Below, in pieces: positions 12,285-24,472 of a stretch of DNA of 64,000 nt. Position numbers and translations under genes: made by a program. Numbering within the stretch: the first letter of the stretch is position 1; each line of letters starts with the position of its first letter. The DNA comes from Ulva prolifera (taxonomy: Eukaryota > Chlorophyta > Ulvophyceae > Ulvales > Ulvaceae), in assembly GCA_023078555.1 (NCBI GenBank), contig CM041201.1:3107713-3171712 (forward strand), read 5' to 3'. The notes under the pieces are model-generated. The model did not search any database and was not told where the DNA came from. It saw only the letters and a list, made by a program, of their open reading frames with translations.

Positions 12285-13115
12285 GGCTGCGTGAGATGAT
12301 TATTGAATGAGAGAAGGCGACGGAGAGTGACGGAGTGATGTGGTTTCCTGTACATACATTGTATTTTAGTGTGTTTTGTTTGGAGGAGCGGGGGTGACAC
12401 CGCGTGCTGGGGTAACTGCGAGCTGCCGAAGCTAGTGTATCAGCCTGGACGGAGGCTGATGGCCATTCTTACGGGGCACTGTGTACTGGACGTGGCTTGA
12501 AGAATCAGGACGTGCATGTGCTCAGTCTGCGGCACTTGTACTGTCGTATGACTTGATTGTAACAACGAATGATGCGAGCGGCGCGCACTAGGCTTCACAT
12601 GCGCTCTGTTTATCCTGGGCACTGCTGGCATATGGTGCTGGTGAGTATCGTAGCAGGAGCTGGAGTGTGTTGCGTCACGCTAGACATGGCAGAGCTGTGA
12701 TGCTAACAGCTTTCCGTTGCACAGATCAACGATGAACATAACCAACATGCAAGATTCTGGCTGATGTTTGCCTCCTACGTATTGTCAGCACCCCAGCGCA
12801 TGTCATGCCAATGCATGACGTCACTTCATGCGACAGACATCGCATTCACAAGCCGCCCAGGCGCACCGCGGCTTGGGCCTGCTTCGGCCCAGGCGGGCTG
12901 CAGATGACAGCGCTGCTGTGTTGCTTTGCCGTACTGGAGCTGCCCTGGTTGTGTGTAGGGGCTGAATGTGGGAGGAGCCGGCGGGAGGGGGGTTGGGGAT
13001 TGCGGGCTAGGGGGCTCCCCGGCTTCTTGAGGGGTGGGCCGGCGGCGGCCGGGCTCCAAGCTCGGGCCGCCGCGGCCGTGCAGGCGGTGGGGTTGTTCTA
13101 TGTGAGGGTCCGTGG

Positions 13116-13308
<193 letters not shown>

Positions 13309-13380
13309 CTACTGGGTTGGGGGAGGGGGGGTGGGCGAGAGCGTGGGTGTGGGGCTGAGCGGGTGGGTGGGTGTGCGTGT

Positions 13381-13603
13381 GTTAAAAGGACAAAGCCGGA
13401 GTGGCTGGTAGCACCGCCAGGACAACGAACAAGGGTGCGCGTGTGCGTGTTCGGTGGGTGGCTGTCAAGCTGTGCTAGGGCGCGGTTGTCAGATTCGACG
13501 TGGGTTGGCATGTCCTGTCATGCATGCGCTGGTGGCGTTGCCGTGGCGGTGCTGCCGGTGGCGGTGCTGCCGGCCTCTCCGGCAATGTCCGTGTAGCACA
13601 CAT
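13381..13603. repeat. Two facing copies of the short dispersed repeat
   Basis: 13381-13434 matches the dispersed repeat in forward orientation (AAAGGACAAAGCCGGAGTGG then TAGCACCGCCAGGACAACGA). About 13540-13603 is a partial inverted copy (GCGGTGCTGCCGGCCTCTCC then GTGTAGCACAC). The 10-mer GTGTGCGTGT lies on both sides of the forward copy and may be a target duplication. Confidence 0.6.
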
Positions 13604-13944
13604 TCACAAGTCAAACACCGCGTTGCAGCGCTCGGCCTGACATCATGCACGCCATGCATGCTGCATGATTGCGCACTGGCGCCAGCATACAACAGAGTGC
13701 CCTGTCGCCACGGTGTTGCAGGTGATCGCCCGGCGTCATCACAAGCAGCTCTGCGGAACGGAGCAAACGCCAGCGCCGCATTCGTGCCGCCACCGGCGTG
13801 TGGACGATCGAGACAGTGATCGCAAACCAGCTCACTGGCCCACAACTGTGTCAGCTGAGGCAGGTGTTCGCCGCTATGCATGCAATCTACTGGCATCTTG
13901 CGCAAGCTAGACACCCGGTTGGTTCAGCCACCCGAGGTCGCAGG

Positions 13945-14327
13945 CAGGGCTCTACATCCCGATCGGTTTCCCAGAGAAAATGGAAAAGGGCAAAAAAAAC
14001 CCGGCAGCGAGCGACGCGAGCTGTCGGTTTCCCCGACAAGCCAGCGGGGGTGCCGTCGGGCGTGCCTGCCGGCCGCTAATGGTGCTTTTCGGGACCGCCG
14101 ACAAACGCCGACAGCTTGTCGGGATCCCGAAATCCTGTTGGCCCTGGTCCACTGCATGAGCACGTACTAATACTAATCACCCGAAATTTATTTGTGACAC
14201 CCCCGACAACCTGAGGGGGTTTTCGGGAACCCCGACAACCAGCAGGCTGCATATCGGGCCAGCCCGACCAAAAAATGGATAGGGCTTCGGTTTTCCCGGC
14301 AGGAAAAACCCGGCCTGTACAGCCCTG
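13945..14327. mobile_element. Non-autonomous hAT-like transposon (MITE), 383 bp
   Basis: The termini are inverted repeats matching 11 of 12: CAGGGCTCTACA at 13945-13956 and, on the other strand, CAGGGCTGTACA (14327-14316). CAGGG starts are typical of hAT elements. The 8-bp sequence GTCGCAGG flanks both ends (13937-13944 and 14328-14335), the duplication length hAT transposases make. There is no transposase frame. The interior has about ten copies of CCGACA/TGTCGG, which may be subterminal transposase-binding motifs. The corresponding place in duplication copy 1 (near 9844-9870) has no insertion. Confidence 0.85.
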
Positions 14328-14855
14328 GTCGCAGGTGTGCAGTTTGGGCAAAGGCAGCGAACAAGTCGCGAAAAAGGCGGGGCATGCTACTTGCGTTCCT
14401 ATCTCGAGACACGTCTGCATCGCTGAGTAGATCCTGGCTGATGACGAGATCGTCGTCAACGCAACGGTGGCGGTGGGCCACTGGTACTGGGCAACGGTGC
14501 ATGCAGTGGTCTCGGTCAACACGCGATGAGAAAGTGCTGCTAGCAATGCACTCGAGCACGGCTAAATGGCTACGTAGCGTTCATGTTTTCTTGGTGTTTC
14601 TTGTTCGGTTTCGTCAGGTTTGCATGAGTGTAGTTCAGATTGTCGACTGATCCATCAGAGGTATGCGTCTATATAGTTGCACCAGACAGTTCTTGCAATG
14701 GTCGCTTGACCACCGCGATCGGCAGAGCGACCACCTTCGAGTGCATTCCCCGCGCGTGGCCGCTATGGAGTTGCCGATCGTCTTGTCAGTGTACATGTGT
14801 CTCCAGGAGCGGTCGTCGCGTCTTAGCTAATGTTAGCTGTTTACGATGTGCAGAA

Positions 14856-17046
14856 ATGTCGTACAACGTTCCAAAGGTGAAGAACAAGCATTTCGAGAAG
14901 TATGTGGAGCAGATGCCCTCATGCGAGTCGAAAACATATGCCATCACAGGCACAACATCAGGTGCTTCCGAAACACGTTATCGCGCCAGATTGCCGCCCT
15001 GGAAGCCACCATCGAAACTGTCCCAGGTTATACTGTGCTATACTGCTGCAGGAATGGGATTTCATGCTATGAAAATCTACGTCATGAAAGGCGCCCATGT
15101 GCTGGCGCTGAACAGGCCGTCCAAAAGGGCCACCGAGGCTTGCAAGCAGGTTGAAGATGAGTGTGCGAAAACGCCCGGCGCAGGAAACATTACACAGGTG
15201 GCCTGTGATCTTCAGAGCTTCGAGAGTGTGCGATCTGCAGGGGCGGAGGTGATGTCAGTGCTTAATGGCACTGGCTTAGATGCCCTGGTCTGCAACGCAG
15301 GTGTGGCTAAGCAAGGCTGTATGCGCTGAGCCCGCAATCCAACACGCTGCTACGTCGCCTGTGCTGGCATGTGCACACGTACCACAGCCACTGGCAGTGT
15401 TCTATCGCTCAGCAGCCTTGGCGATGTTGCTCTCACTCCCTCTCTTGTAGCCGGTTCCACGGCAGCCTGCACATGTCACGTCACGTCACAGTGCGGTTTC
15501 CGCAATAAAACTGGCAACAGCATCAGCACCTGGAAACGCTGATGGCGATGTCAGCGTGTGAAAGCAGGGAGGCATGCTGACTTGCATGCCACGCACTCCA
15601 TTTGTGTGCATGCTTGTATACCACATGCTGACCAGGTCTGCATCGCTGGCCCTGAGGTGTGGGAGCATGTTGCCTGTTGCCTCGTGTGATAGCATGTGGC
15701 CAGGTCATCCGACTCGCCGTGAGCTGCTGCAGGGGTGATGGCACTGCCAGACAAGGCCACGGGCGATGGCTACGACGTGCAGATGCAGACCAACCACCTC
15801 TCGCACTTCCTCCTCACCTCCATCCTCCTGCCAGCCATGCAGACGGCTGCTGCGCAGTCTGGCAGCGCCCGCATCGTCTGCCACAGTAGTGCATCCCGCA
15901 AGGCGCCAAAGACGCCCTGCGATGCCAAGTACTATGGCAAGAACGGTGGCGACCTGGGTGGTGATCAGCTCGGGGCACGCTGGGAGCGATACCACCAGAG
16001 CAAGCTCGCAAACATCCTCTTTGCTGGCGCCCTGAAGGTGCGAGGGCTGACCGGCTGCGGTCTGCATGCGCCTGTTGCTGTTTGCAACAGCCTCGGCGGC
16101 GGCTTGCTGCAGTCACGGTGCCCTTGGCCACAAGCTCGAGCCGCCTGATCCACTTTGATCGAAATCAAGGGGTACCTGTAGTCATGCCTATCGTGCATCC
16201 AGCCAGGCATCAAGTGCTGCTTGTGGCTGTAGCACTCCGCATGGTCGCGGCTTTGAGTGTGGCCAGTGCCGGGCTCCTGGACCAATCGCACCATCACCCG
16301 CATGTTTGCACTGCACACGTGCCCACTGTGGTGGCGTGTGCCAGTCTGGGAGTCTGTGTCTTCTGTGGGGGCCTTTGTGGCTTTTGGAGCTTTTGCAGCT
16401 TTTGCGTTTTGGAGCTTTTGCGTGCCTTGCGAGGGTGTGACGGCAACGATGGCGCGAGCGCGTTGGACCGGGTTGCTGAGTGTGTTCTTGGCCTGCTTGC
16501 TGCTTTCGCGGTGCTGCCCGCCTCGCCACCTTCATCCTTGTTCCACGTGTGCCCACCAGCTGCCACCACCAGGGACCCCCAGAGCATGCCTGCTTCCAAA
16601 CAGCGCATGTGTTGTCGACTTGACACACAAATCTCCATCAACACCGCAGCAGTGACGCGGGGCTGCTGATTTTATAGGACAAGCTGGCGGAGAAGGGCAT
16701 CACCAACATCATCTGCACCACCGCGGTGCCCGGCCTCGCGGCCTCAAACCTGCAGGCGACCACGGCCGACCACGGCGGCGGCTTTGGGCTGCAGTTCATC
16801 ATGCGCTTCGCACAGTCCGCAGAGGACGGCACTCTGCCGCTGCTGGAGTGCACCTCTGGGCCCGACACCGAGTCGGGGGACCTCATCACGCCCGGAAAAG
16901 CCGGTCCGATTTCGTGGCTGTTTGGCGACGCTGTCTCCGGGTGGCCGAAGAAGCATCCTGTGGAGCCGTTATGTTCTTCTGAGGAGGGCAAGAAGATCCT
17001 GTGGGAGCAGTCGGAGCTGGCGGTGGGGCCGTTCTTTTCAGAGTGA
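14856..17046 (+). CDS. Short-chain dehydrogenase/reductase, copy 2 (4 exons)
   Basis: Exons 14856-14961, 15052-15300, 15733-16037 and 16678-17046 have exactly the same lengths and phases as copy 1 (106, 249, 305, 369 bases) and encode 342 residues. All catalytic motifs are intact: TGTTSGMG, NAGV, QTNHLSHF, CHSSA and YHQSK. Differences from copy 1 are concentrated in the second half of exon 2 (12 of 83 residues) and the end of exon 4, while exon 3 differs at only about 5 residues. Neither copy shows a stop or frameshift, so both are probably active. Intron 3 is 640 bp here against 251 bp in copy 1 and contains a degenerate copy of the dispersed repeat. TGTAA lies at 17337-17341. Confidence 0.9.
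16486..16545 (-). repeat. Degenerate inverted copy of the dispersed repeat in intron 3 of dehydrogenase copy 2
   Basis: GGCCTGCTTGCTGCTTTCGC followed by GGTGCTGCCCGCCTCGCC and CCTTGTTCCAC resembles the reverse complement of the dispersed repeat seen best at 31791-31913. It is absent from the matching intron of copy 1. Confidence 0.4.
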
Positions 17047-17341
17047 GGCTGCGTGAGATGATTATTGAATGAGAGAAGGCGAAGGAGCGTGACAGAATGG
17101 TGTGGGCTCCTGTACATACAGCATTGTATAGCGTGTACCATTGAAGGAGAGGGAGGTTGACACAGCATGCTGGGGTCACTGCAGCAGCCGTTGTGCGGCT
17201 GACAAGCTAGTGCGACAGCCCGGACGGACGCTGATGGTCATGCTCACGGGGCTGTGTGTTTTGGACGTAGCCGGACGAATAAGGATGTGCTTGTGACTAA
17301 GCTATGCCTGTTCTCAAGTAAATGTTATGACTGTATTGTAA

Positions 17342-18415
17342 CCACGAATGATGTGAGCTGTGATGTGAGCTGTGTGCACCACGCTGCGCACATTCTTGGC
17401 TGGGCATGGGCACGGCTGGGTACAGTGACGCAGATCGTTGCAGTGTGTGTTGACCACCTGCTGTCTCATGGCATTTTGCCGAGCCGAATCCACTGCAACA
17501 GCGGCACCCAGCTTGCAAAGAAATGTGCAGCAGAGCAGTGCCCTGTAGCCTCATTGTCGGCTTCTCCTGTTCCACTCATGCAGCCTGTTCATTGGTATTC
17601 ACCCGGGCAAAGTAGGCTGCGCTGCGCGTATATGCACTCATCAATCAAGAGCCGGGGCCGGTGGCTTGCCAAGGGCTGGGGACACAGGCGCCAGCAACGC
17701 GGAGTTGTACAGGTGACGTGCGCTACCCCATGTTCAACGGGTGTGTCCAGCAGTGCATTCAGGCGCACTTGGGCCGTGGCGACCGCTCGGAGGACAGCTG
17801 CACAGGCCATATCCAGCGCTCCATAGATCCGTCTGGGTGCCGCCTACAGGTCCGCAGTGCACTTTGCGAAGATGCACATTCACTGAGGCCAATCGGGGTT
17901 GGTCGGCAGCCCGCACCAAATGCACTCAGCGATTTGCTTCATGGCTAATTGCATGTGGGCCCGCGAGCCAGCTGGCAGAGACGTGCCCATCCACTTTCGG
18001 GTGCGCTGTGCACTGCCGCGATGGTCAGGGGTTGTCAAGCTGCGGTCGTGTCGTTTCATGGAGTGCAGCCTTTCGATGGCCACTCGCTGGCCGGGCAGCC
18101 ACAGGCTGCAACGCATGTGCACACACTACATCTCGGAACATCTGAACAGCCAACACCCACTGTAAAGCAGCCTATCTGCCTAACATCTGAATAGCCAACA
18201 CACACCACAAAGCAGCCTATCCGCCCAGCGGCTGCAGCTCATGCCGCGCCCCACCGTGGGCCACAGCACATGCGATCACACGCCTTGTACACCATAGCCT
18301 CATACACCGTCGGCCATGGCAGCCTGTACCCCAGACTGGCGTTGCATGCATGACCCGGCCCGCATCGGTGGCATAGAGGGTTATCAACCCGTCACGTGAT
18401 CGCCCGGTCTCGTAA
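17342..18415. other. Intergenic between dehydrogenase copy 2 and ketoacyl synthase
   Basis: Contains the end of the duplication and presumably the 3' UTR of the minus-strand ketoacyl synthase. The imperfect direct repeat AACATCTGAATAGCCAACAC / GAACATCTGAACAGCCAACA occurs near 18138 and 18181. I see no coding exon with family similarity. Confidence 0.5.
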
Positions 18416-21400
18416 TCATCTGCGGTATGGCGCAAAGACTACCGTCGCGTTCGTGCCCCCAAACCCGAACGAGTTGCACAAGCCCGCCCCGGCCGCGGGC
18501 AGCGGCGGCGGCGCCAAGCCGTGCCGCGGCAGGCTCCGCAGGCTGGGATCGTCCGGGTGCACGAGGTTGATGCCCGGGGGGCTGCGGCCGTGGTGCAGCG
18601 CAAGGGCGGTGTAAGCGGCCTCGACCGCGCCCGCCGCGCCGAGCATGTGGCCGGTGGCGCCCTTCGTGGACACGATGTGGAGATTCTCGCCGCTGCGGAC
18701 TCGGTTTCCGAGGACCTGTACCGCGGCAGCGGGTGTGGCTCATGAGGGAAGTAAAATCAACACATTCAATCTGTTCGGGAAGATCTTGAAAGCATTATTG
18801 AACATATTGCGAAACCACCTGTCTCGTGCGTGATTCAGTCGGGCGTGGCAGTTGGGCCTACAGCATGGTAATTGCTGGGCCGCGTCCGCCCTCCGTGCCT
18901 GGAACGTGCGCTCAGGCCGGTCGTTTGTACGGGGGACCACACTGTGGCTGCGCATGTGGGATCGGCGATGTGGGCATGTGGTCAACGGAGCCAGCTTGCA
19001 TCACGCACGCATGTGCTACTCGAACACCGCGTCCGCACCTTTCGGGAACCACGCCAACAAGACGGGGAGCGGGGGTGGGGAAAAGTCGCACTGGAGTGAT
19101 GGACACGGCCACATCACGGCCAAGACGAAGTAAGACACAGTGATGACCTTGAGTACACATGCATGGTCGCAGGCGAGTAGATGGCCGTGCAGGGACATGA
19201 AAGAGCACCTCCTGCAGTGCCTCCAGCTCGAGGCGGTCCCCTACTCCAGTGCTACTCGCGTGCGCGTTCACATGCGTGACGTGTGCGGCCGACAGGCCGC
19301 CGTCGCGCAGCGCGCGCCGCATGGCCAGTGCCGCCCCTGCGCCTTGCGGCGCCGGCTGGCTGATGTGGAACGCGTCCCCGGACGCTCCGAACCCTAGCAG
19401 CTCCGCGAGGGGCTCCTGGCCGCGGGCCTCGGCACTCTCCGCGGTCTCCAGCAGCATCACGCCTGCGGCCACGACTGTCGTTGAGTGGCTCACGCGGATC
19501 ATTATACCGCCAGGCTGCCCACCACACGCACGTGCATGCTGCTGCGGCACGGTCGGCAGCGACATGCGCTCCAACATGAGCGGCTTCGCTCGTGCCCGGT
19601 CGAGGGCGATGCAGCTAGGCACTGACGAGCACACATCGGGCCTGTGAATGAGCCTGTTGTAATTATGCATGAATACAGTCATAATACTGACTGCACCATC
19701 GCCGGGCAGCGCGTGGACGCCGCCGCCGCATTCCGTGCGCTGGTCTCGGCAGCGGAGCCCCTCGGGCTGGAGCCCCAGCTGCACAAGTGCACGGCCTACT
19801 CGCGCGACCCCCAGCATGCGGGATCCGTTGCGGCCGCGCTCGGCATAACGCATGCCACGGAGGGCACCGTCATCACCGGCACGCCCATCGGCACCCCGGC
19901 GTTCGAGTCGGCGCACGCGGAAGCGACGGCCGACAAGGTGTGCGCCACCATCGAGAAGATGATGAGCCTGCCCCTGAAAGCGCAAGACCAGTTCTTGCTG
20001 CTCACGATGTCCTGCCAACGCCGCATGCTGCACTACGCCAGGGCGGTGCCGTGGGCGCACATTTCCGATCACATGCGCCGGACGGAGGCGTCTGTCCTGG
20101 CTGCGGTGAATGAAATCATGCGCGTCCCGCGGGACGACCTGCGTGCGGCCGCACAAGCCGTCCTTCCAGCGCGCCTCGGAGGCCTGGGCATCATGTCCAC
20201 GCCGCAGGAGGTCGCGGACGGAGCGTACCTCGCTGCAGCTGCGGTGAGCCAAAAGGCATTCGCAGGAGGCCCCGAGTGCATGCAGCCGTTCCGGGGGCCG
20301 CACGGGCAACACTTGCAGGAAACCTGGCAGGCCCTCAACGTCGCTCAGCAGCTCCATCCGGAGCTGCCCGGGCCGGCGAGCGGCGACACCATCGCCAAGG
20401 TGTTACCTGGTATGCAGCAGCGTATCACAAAGTTGGTTGCCCTGCGCCGCCGGGCAGCTCTGCTTGCCAGCCATGACGTCGCCACGCTCGAGGGTGCATG
20501 CAGCTTGGCACGGCTTCGCAGCTGTGCTTGCCGTGCAGCCACCCTTTGGTTGAGCACCCTGCCGCTCTCCCAGGCGCTGCGCATGACTGACATTGAGTTC
20601 ATGCTGTGCGTCAGGTATCTCCTGGGCATGTCCCCAGCCCCTCCCAATGCGGTCGGCTCGCGCTGCGAATGTGGCACTCTCATACAGCCGCATGATCTCG
20701 ACCACGCGATGAATTGCACGCACAATGCGGGGACCTGGACTTCGCGCCACAATATCGTTGAAAAACAATGGCGCGAGATCGGGTCCCACGCGTGTGTGGC
20801 ATCCACCCGCATCCCGCGCACAGCGCCGTTCGTCCGCGCGCGGCTCGCGGCCGCATCGAGGCAGATCCATGCTAGCCCGTTGGGCTCGCCCCCCCCTGCT
20901 CCGCCCCAGCCCGCCACCCAGGTCGCGGGCCCTTCGCGTGGGGCAGCCTTGCCCGCGGCGCCGATGCCTGCAGCCCCGCCGCCGCCGCCAACCGCGCGCG
21001 CGGACGAGGCGCCGGCACCTACGCCTGCTCCGGCCGCCGGCGCCGATGCTGGACACAGCGCCCAGATGGGGCGCCACACGCCAGACGCAGCGCGGGCTGC
21101 GGCCCTAGCGGCGGCGGCGGCGGCGCCGGGTGGTCAGGATCCGGCGGGGCCTGGGGAGCAGGCCGCTGCCGCGCAGGCAACGGCGCTGGATCAGGTGTTC
21201 AGGGCAGTGGCCCACGAGAAACTGGGGGACATCATGTTTATGCCGCCGGGTGACCCTTTGTGCATAGGCGATGTGTCGGTTGTGAACCCCTGTGCCGGTT
21301 CCTATTGCGGCCGTGCGGCCCGCGAGGACGGGGGTGCTGCGGAGACGCGGGACGTGCAGAAACGCACTGCTTATCGTTTGTACGACCCTGATGCGTATAG

Positions 21401-23987
21401 TTTTGTGCCGTTGTCGCATGAGACGCATGGTCGATTGGGACTGCCTGCCATGAATCACTTGAATCGGCTGGCGGAGGTTGCGTCTCGGTGTGGCAAGGTG
21501 AACCGTGCTTTGTTTGTGACGAATGCTCTGCGCCGGTTGAGTGTGGCGTTGTGCAAGGGGAATGCTCTTGTGCTCCGTGCGGGGCTTCAATCTTTGGCTG
21601 GCATCACCGGCCGCGCTGTGGTACGTGCTCGTGCCCGGCCTAGTGCCATGACTGCGTGAGTGGATTTGCGTGTGTATTCCTGGCAACGGCTCGCTTCCCG
21701 GCCTCTGTCCTTTGTAACTACAGTCATAATATACATACTGAAGAAGACGGCACGGCTGTGCGTCAAGCGTTCGATTGCAACACATGCCCCGCTGTGCGAA
21801 GCTCTAACAGCTGCTTGCCCACACAGGGGATGAGTGGACGCAGCCGGCTCATGCGAGTGTTGTCGGTGCAACCGCAACGGCGGCCTGAATTCTAGGGTGC
21901 GTAGCTCCCATAAGCCGCTACCCCACACCAGAACAGCGCAGCTCGACGCAAGCCCTGCTGTGGCGTCCGTTCCGGAGGTTGGAAACTACCACGGCCAGCA
22001 GCCACACGGACACTCCAGCTGAATGCATCCGTATGCATAGCAAGCACACGTGACGCCGCTCCGCCACGTGGTTTGCCCAGGCCGCATCGCCACAGACCTC
22101 ACGGCCCCTTGCCATGGCAACACGCAGGGCGCCATGGCAGCCAAGGTATGCGTCATTTGCACAACTGACTCAGTGTTGTCAGATCAAATAGCACCGTGGC
22201 AACAGTGCAGCGGGATCCGCCCCCGGAGGCGACAACAGGCCATGCGCACCTGCGCCCTCCGCGAGCACGAAGCCGTCCCGGTCGCGGTCGAACGGCCGCG
22301 ACGCCTGCTCCGGGCGGTCGTTGTGGCGCGTGCTGAGCGCACGCATGCGCGCAAAGGCGCCGAGGGAGAGGGCGTCCACACACGCCTCGGAGCCGCCCGC
22401 GAGCACCGCGCGGCAGCGGCGGCCGCGCAGCAGCGCGAGCGCCTCCCCGAGGGCGTGCGAGCCGCTCGCGCACGCGGTCGACATGCATGTGTTGGGGCCA
22501 CGCAGGCCGTGAACGATGCTGACGGCGCCTGTGGAAACAGAACCTACTGTTGGGCAGAGACTGTGGTGGAATGAGCGATGTGGGGTCTGACAGCGTCTTC
22601 TGGAGCATCCCCTCCGCACTGACGGTCACATCGCGGTGCATCAGTGTCACAGGTGCATCAGTATCCTGTCAGCACACAGGACATGTGCAGCCACTGCAGT
22701 CGCGCCCTGTCAGTGTTCACGTGTCATCTGCTTGCGCAGTGTAGTATATGGAGCGAGGTGGCCCCAAGTGTCAAGCCACGCGGGGCTGGAACATCCGTTC
22801 TCGTTGGTCTGAGCGTGTGCGCGATCGCGGATCAGTCAGCGCACCTGAAGCCATATTGCCGAGGGCTGCAGGCACTGTGAAGGGGCTGATTCTGCGGGGC
22901 TTGCCGGCGCAGATGTGGCGGGCCGCCTCCGTCATGACGGCGCTGCCTGACATCGCGCTGCCGATGCACACCCCTGCATGGCCACCACTGCTGCAGCGGT
23001 CTTGCGGCATCGCCCTGGTGGGCGCGGGCGGGGTGGCTGTGCTGGTACGGTGGATGGCAGGCGCAGCAAATGCAACAGACACAGCACGACGATGCACCCA
23101 TGCGATACTGTGGCTTGAATTACAAAAGCAGGCACAGTCAAACTCAGAAGTTGGCTTGCAGATATGTGCGTGCAAAGAAGTGCGTTGAGCGCACAGGCCT
23201 AGGCGGGCGGAAGGACATGCCTACCTCGTCTCTCTCTGCTGAAGTTTCTGGGTTGAATCGTGCCTGCTCCATTGCCTGCAACGTCCACAGACACATCATC
23301 CTTTGAACTTCAAATTGCATGTGCTGGAAGCACGAGGGCTGAAACAGGTCATAAATGGACAACGTCTCTCATCGAGGTTTCGCTGGGAGAATGGTGTTGT
23401 CATTCCATTTGCTGCGGTACCTGTTCAGTACTCCATGAGGTGCTGCTTCAGCTCATGCCAAGGTAGCGGTGCAGGGCACACCTCTGCTGCTGCAAGCAGC
23501 GCAAACTTGATGTGTCTCGTTTTCAGGACTGGCTCGGTGTTCAGCTGCATAGGCAATGGTTGCTTGGGGACTGCGAGGTTTGACAGCTTGACGTGCCATG
23601 GACGCAGCGACTGCGCATGATCACGCTTACATGGCAGCGCATAGCGGCACACAAGCTGACCAACGTGTATAGTCTAACCTTTCGCATCGCAGCCTCGAGC
23701 GCGTCGCTGTCAACAGCGCCGATGACGCGGCTTGGAAGTTCCCTGGCAAGATGCTGCTCGGCTGGTAGGTGTTCAGGCAACAGCTCGGTCACCCCGGAGC
23801 GGCCTTGGAGTAGGCTGCTCCAGTTTGCATGCACTCCTATGCCCAGTGGAGTGACCATGCCGATGCCTGCAAGCTGGTCTCAGTTGACCATGGAGCCGGC
23901 TCGGTGAGGGCAATTTGATGCAGTGCAGCTGGCAAATGCCGCCGAGCGCTGGCACGCGCCTGTGACCACCACTCGAACAGGCTGCAT
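18416..23987 (-). CDS. OXSM: 3-oxoacyl-[acyl-carrier-protein] synthase, mitochondrial (OXSM/mtKAS) type, 8 exons
   Basis: Minus-strand exons 23987-23960, 23866-23679, 23544-23482, 23275-23221, 22973-22845, 22528-22250, 19462-19209, 18715-18416 join in phase to 431 residues, the usual length of a mature KAS. It condenses malonyl-ACP with acyl-ACP in type II fatty acid synthesis. The start reads [18 protein letters not shown] across junction 1. The catalytic Cys is in [10 protein letters not shown], the first His in [12 protein letters not shown], Lys and the second His in [18 protein letters not shown], and the end has [18 protein letters not shown] and the overall pattern fit mitochondrial KAS better than plastid KAS I/II. 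No presequence is visible, so a further 5' exon may exist. Introns 1 and 4 need GC donors. Intron 6 is 2787 bp because of an antisense LINE. It shares an upstream region with the YbaK gene. Confidence 0.92.
19687..21719 (+). mobile_element. 5'-truncated LINE (non-LTR retrotransposon) inside the ketoacyl synthase intron 6
   Basis: One open frame runs from the insertion point to a stop at 21657-21659. It starts just after where a YADD active site would be (DCTIAG, then AAAAFRAL), continues with the thumb-region motifs [23 protein letters not shown] and [10 protein letters not shown], then a Cys-His cluster (CECG...[13 protein letters not shown]), an Ala/Pro-rich linker and a conserved C-terminus ending [12 protein letters not shown] short 3' UTR ends TTTGTAA. 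ACAGTCATAATA flanks the element at 19675-19686 and 21720-21731, a target-site duplication that fixes both ends. The apparent ATG at 19644 is host intron sequence, not element. With the palm domain missing it cannot encode active reverse transcriptase. It lies antisense to its host gene. Confidence 0.9.
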
Positions 23988-24472
23988 GATTGAATATGGT
24001 GGCTGATAAGTGAACCGAGTTTCGATCGGCTATCAGTGTTTCATTGAGACAACTCAGCGAAGCCAGTCGGCATGTGATCAACACGGATGCACTGCATCGC
24101 CAATGGCACTTGAAAAAGCGACATTCGAGAAACTCATATTAATATCTTCGTAGCTGTTGGCGTGAATTGCATTGTTACCACAGTGATTGGCGAAATTTTC
24201 ACCGACACGACACAACATGCATGTGCAGCTTGTTGCCAATCAGCGTTGTTCGCCGCACAGCCGATCACGCTTTCAAGCCGGCAATACAGTACTATTGACG
24301 GTGTCGAAGAAAACGAACATATGAGCATAGGCTGTCCGATAACGCTGCGGACGCGGTTGACCTTTCAATGTGCCGATTTGTGTGGTGGTCTGCCGGCTTT
24401 CACGCGCACCAGATGCACCTGAGCGTACATAGACGAGAAAAGTTCGCCTCTGCTTTTCTGCAGCTGCAAGCC
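23988..24472. promoter_or_regulatory. Shared divergent upstream region (ketoacyl synthase / YbaK gene)
   Basis: These 485 bases separate the start codons of two head-to-head genes, so both promoters should lie here, if no unseen 5' exon intervenes. It is locally AT-rich around 24130-24160. I recognise no named element. Confidence 0.45.

Noticed and set aside
18912..20357. 481-codon minus-strand frame
   Set aside because: It is a chimera of real KAS exon 7 (19209-19462) with intron sequence and the antisense of the LINE; splice sites and phase define the true exon.
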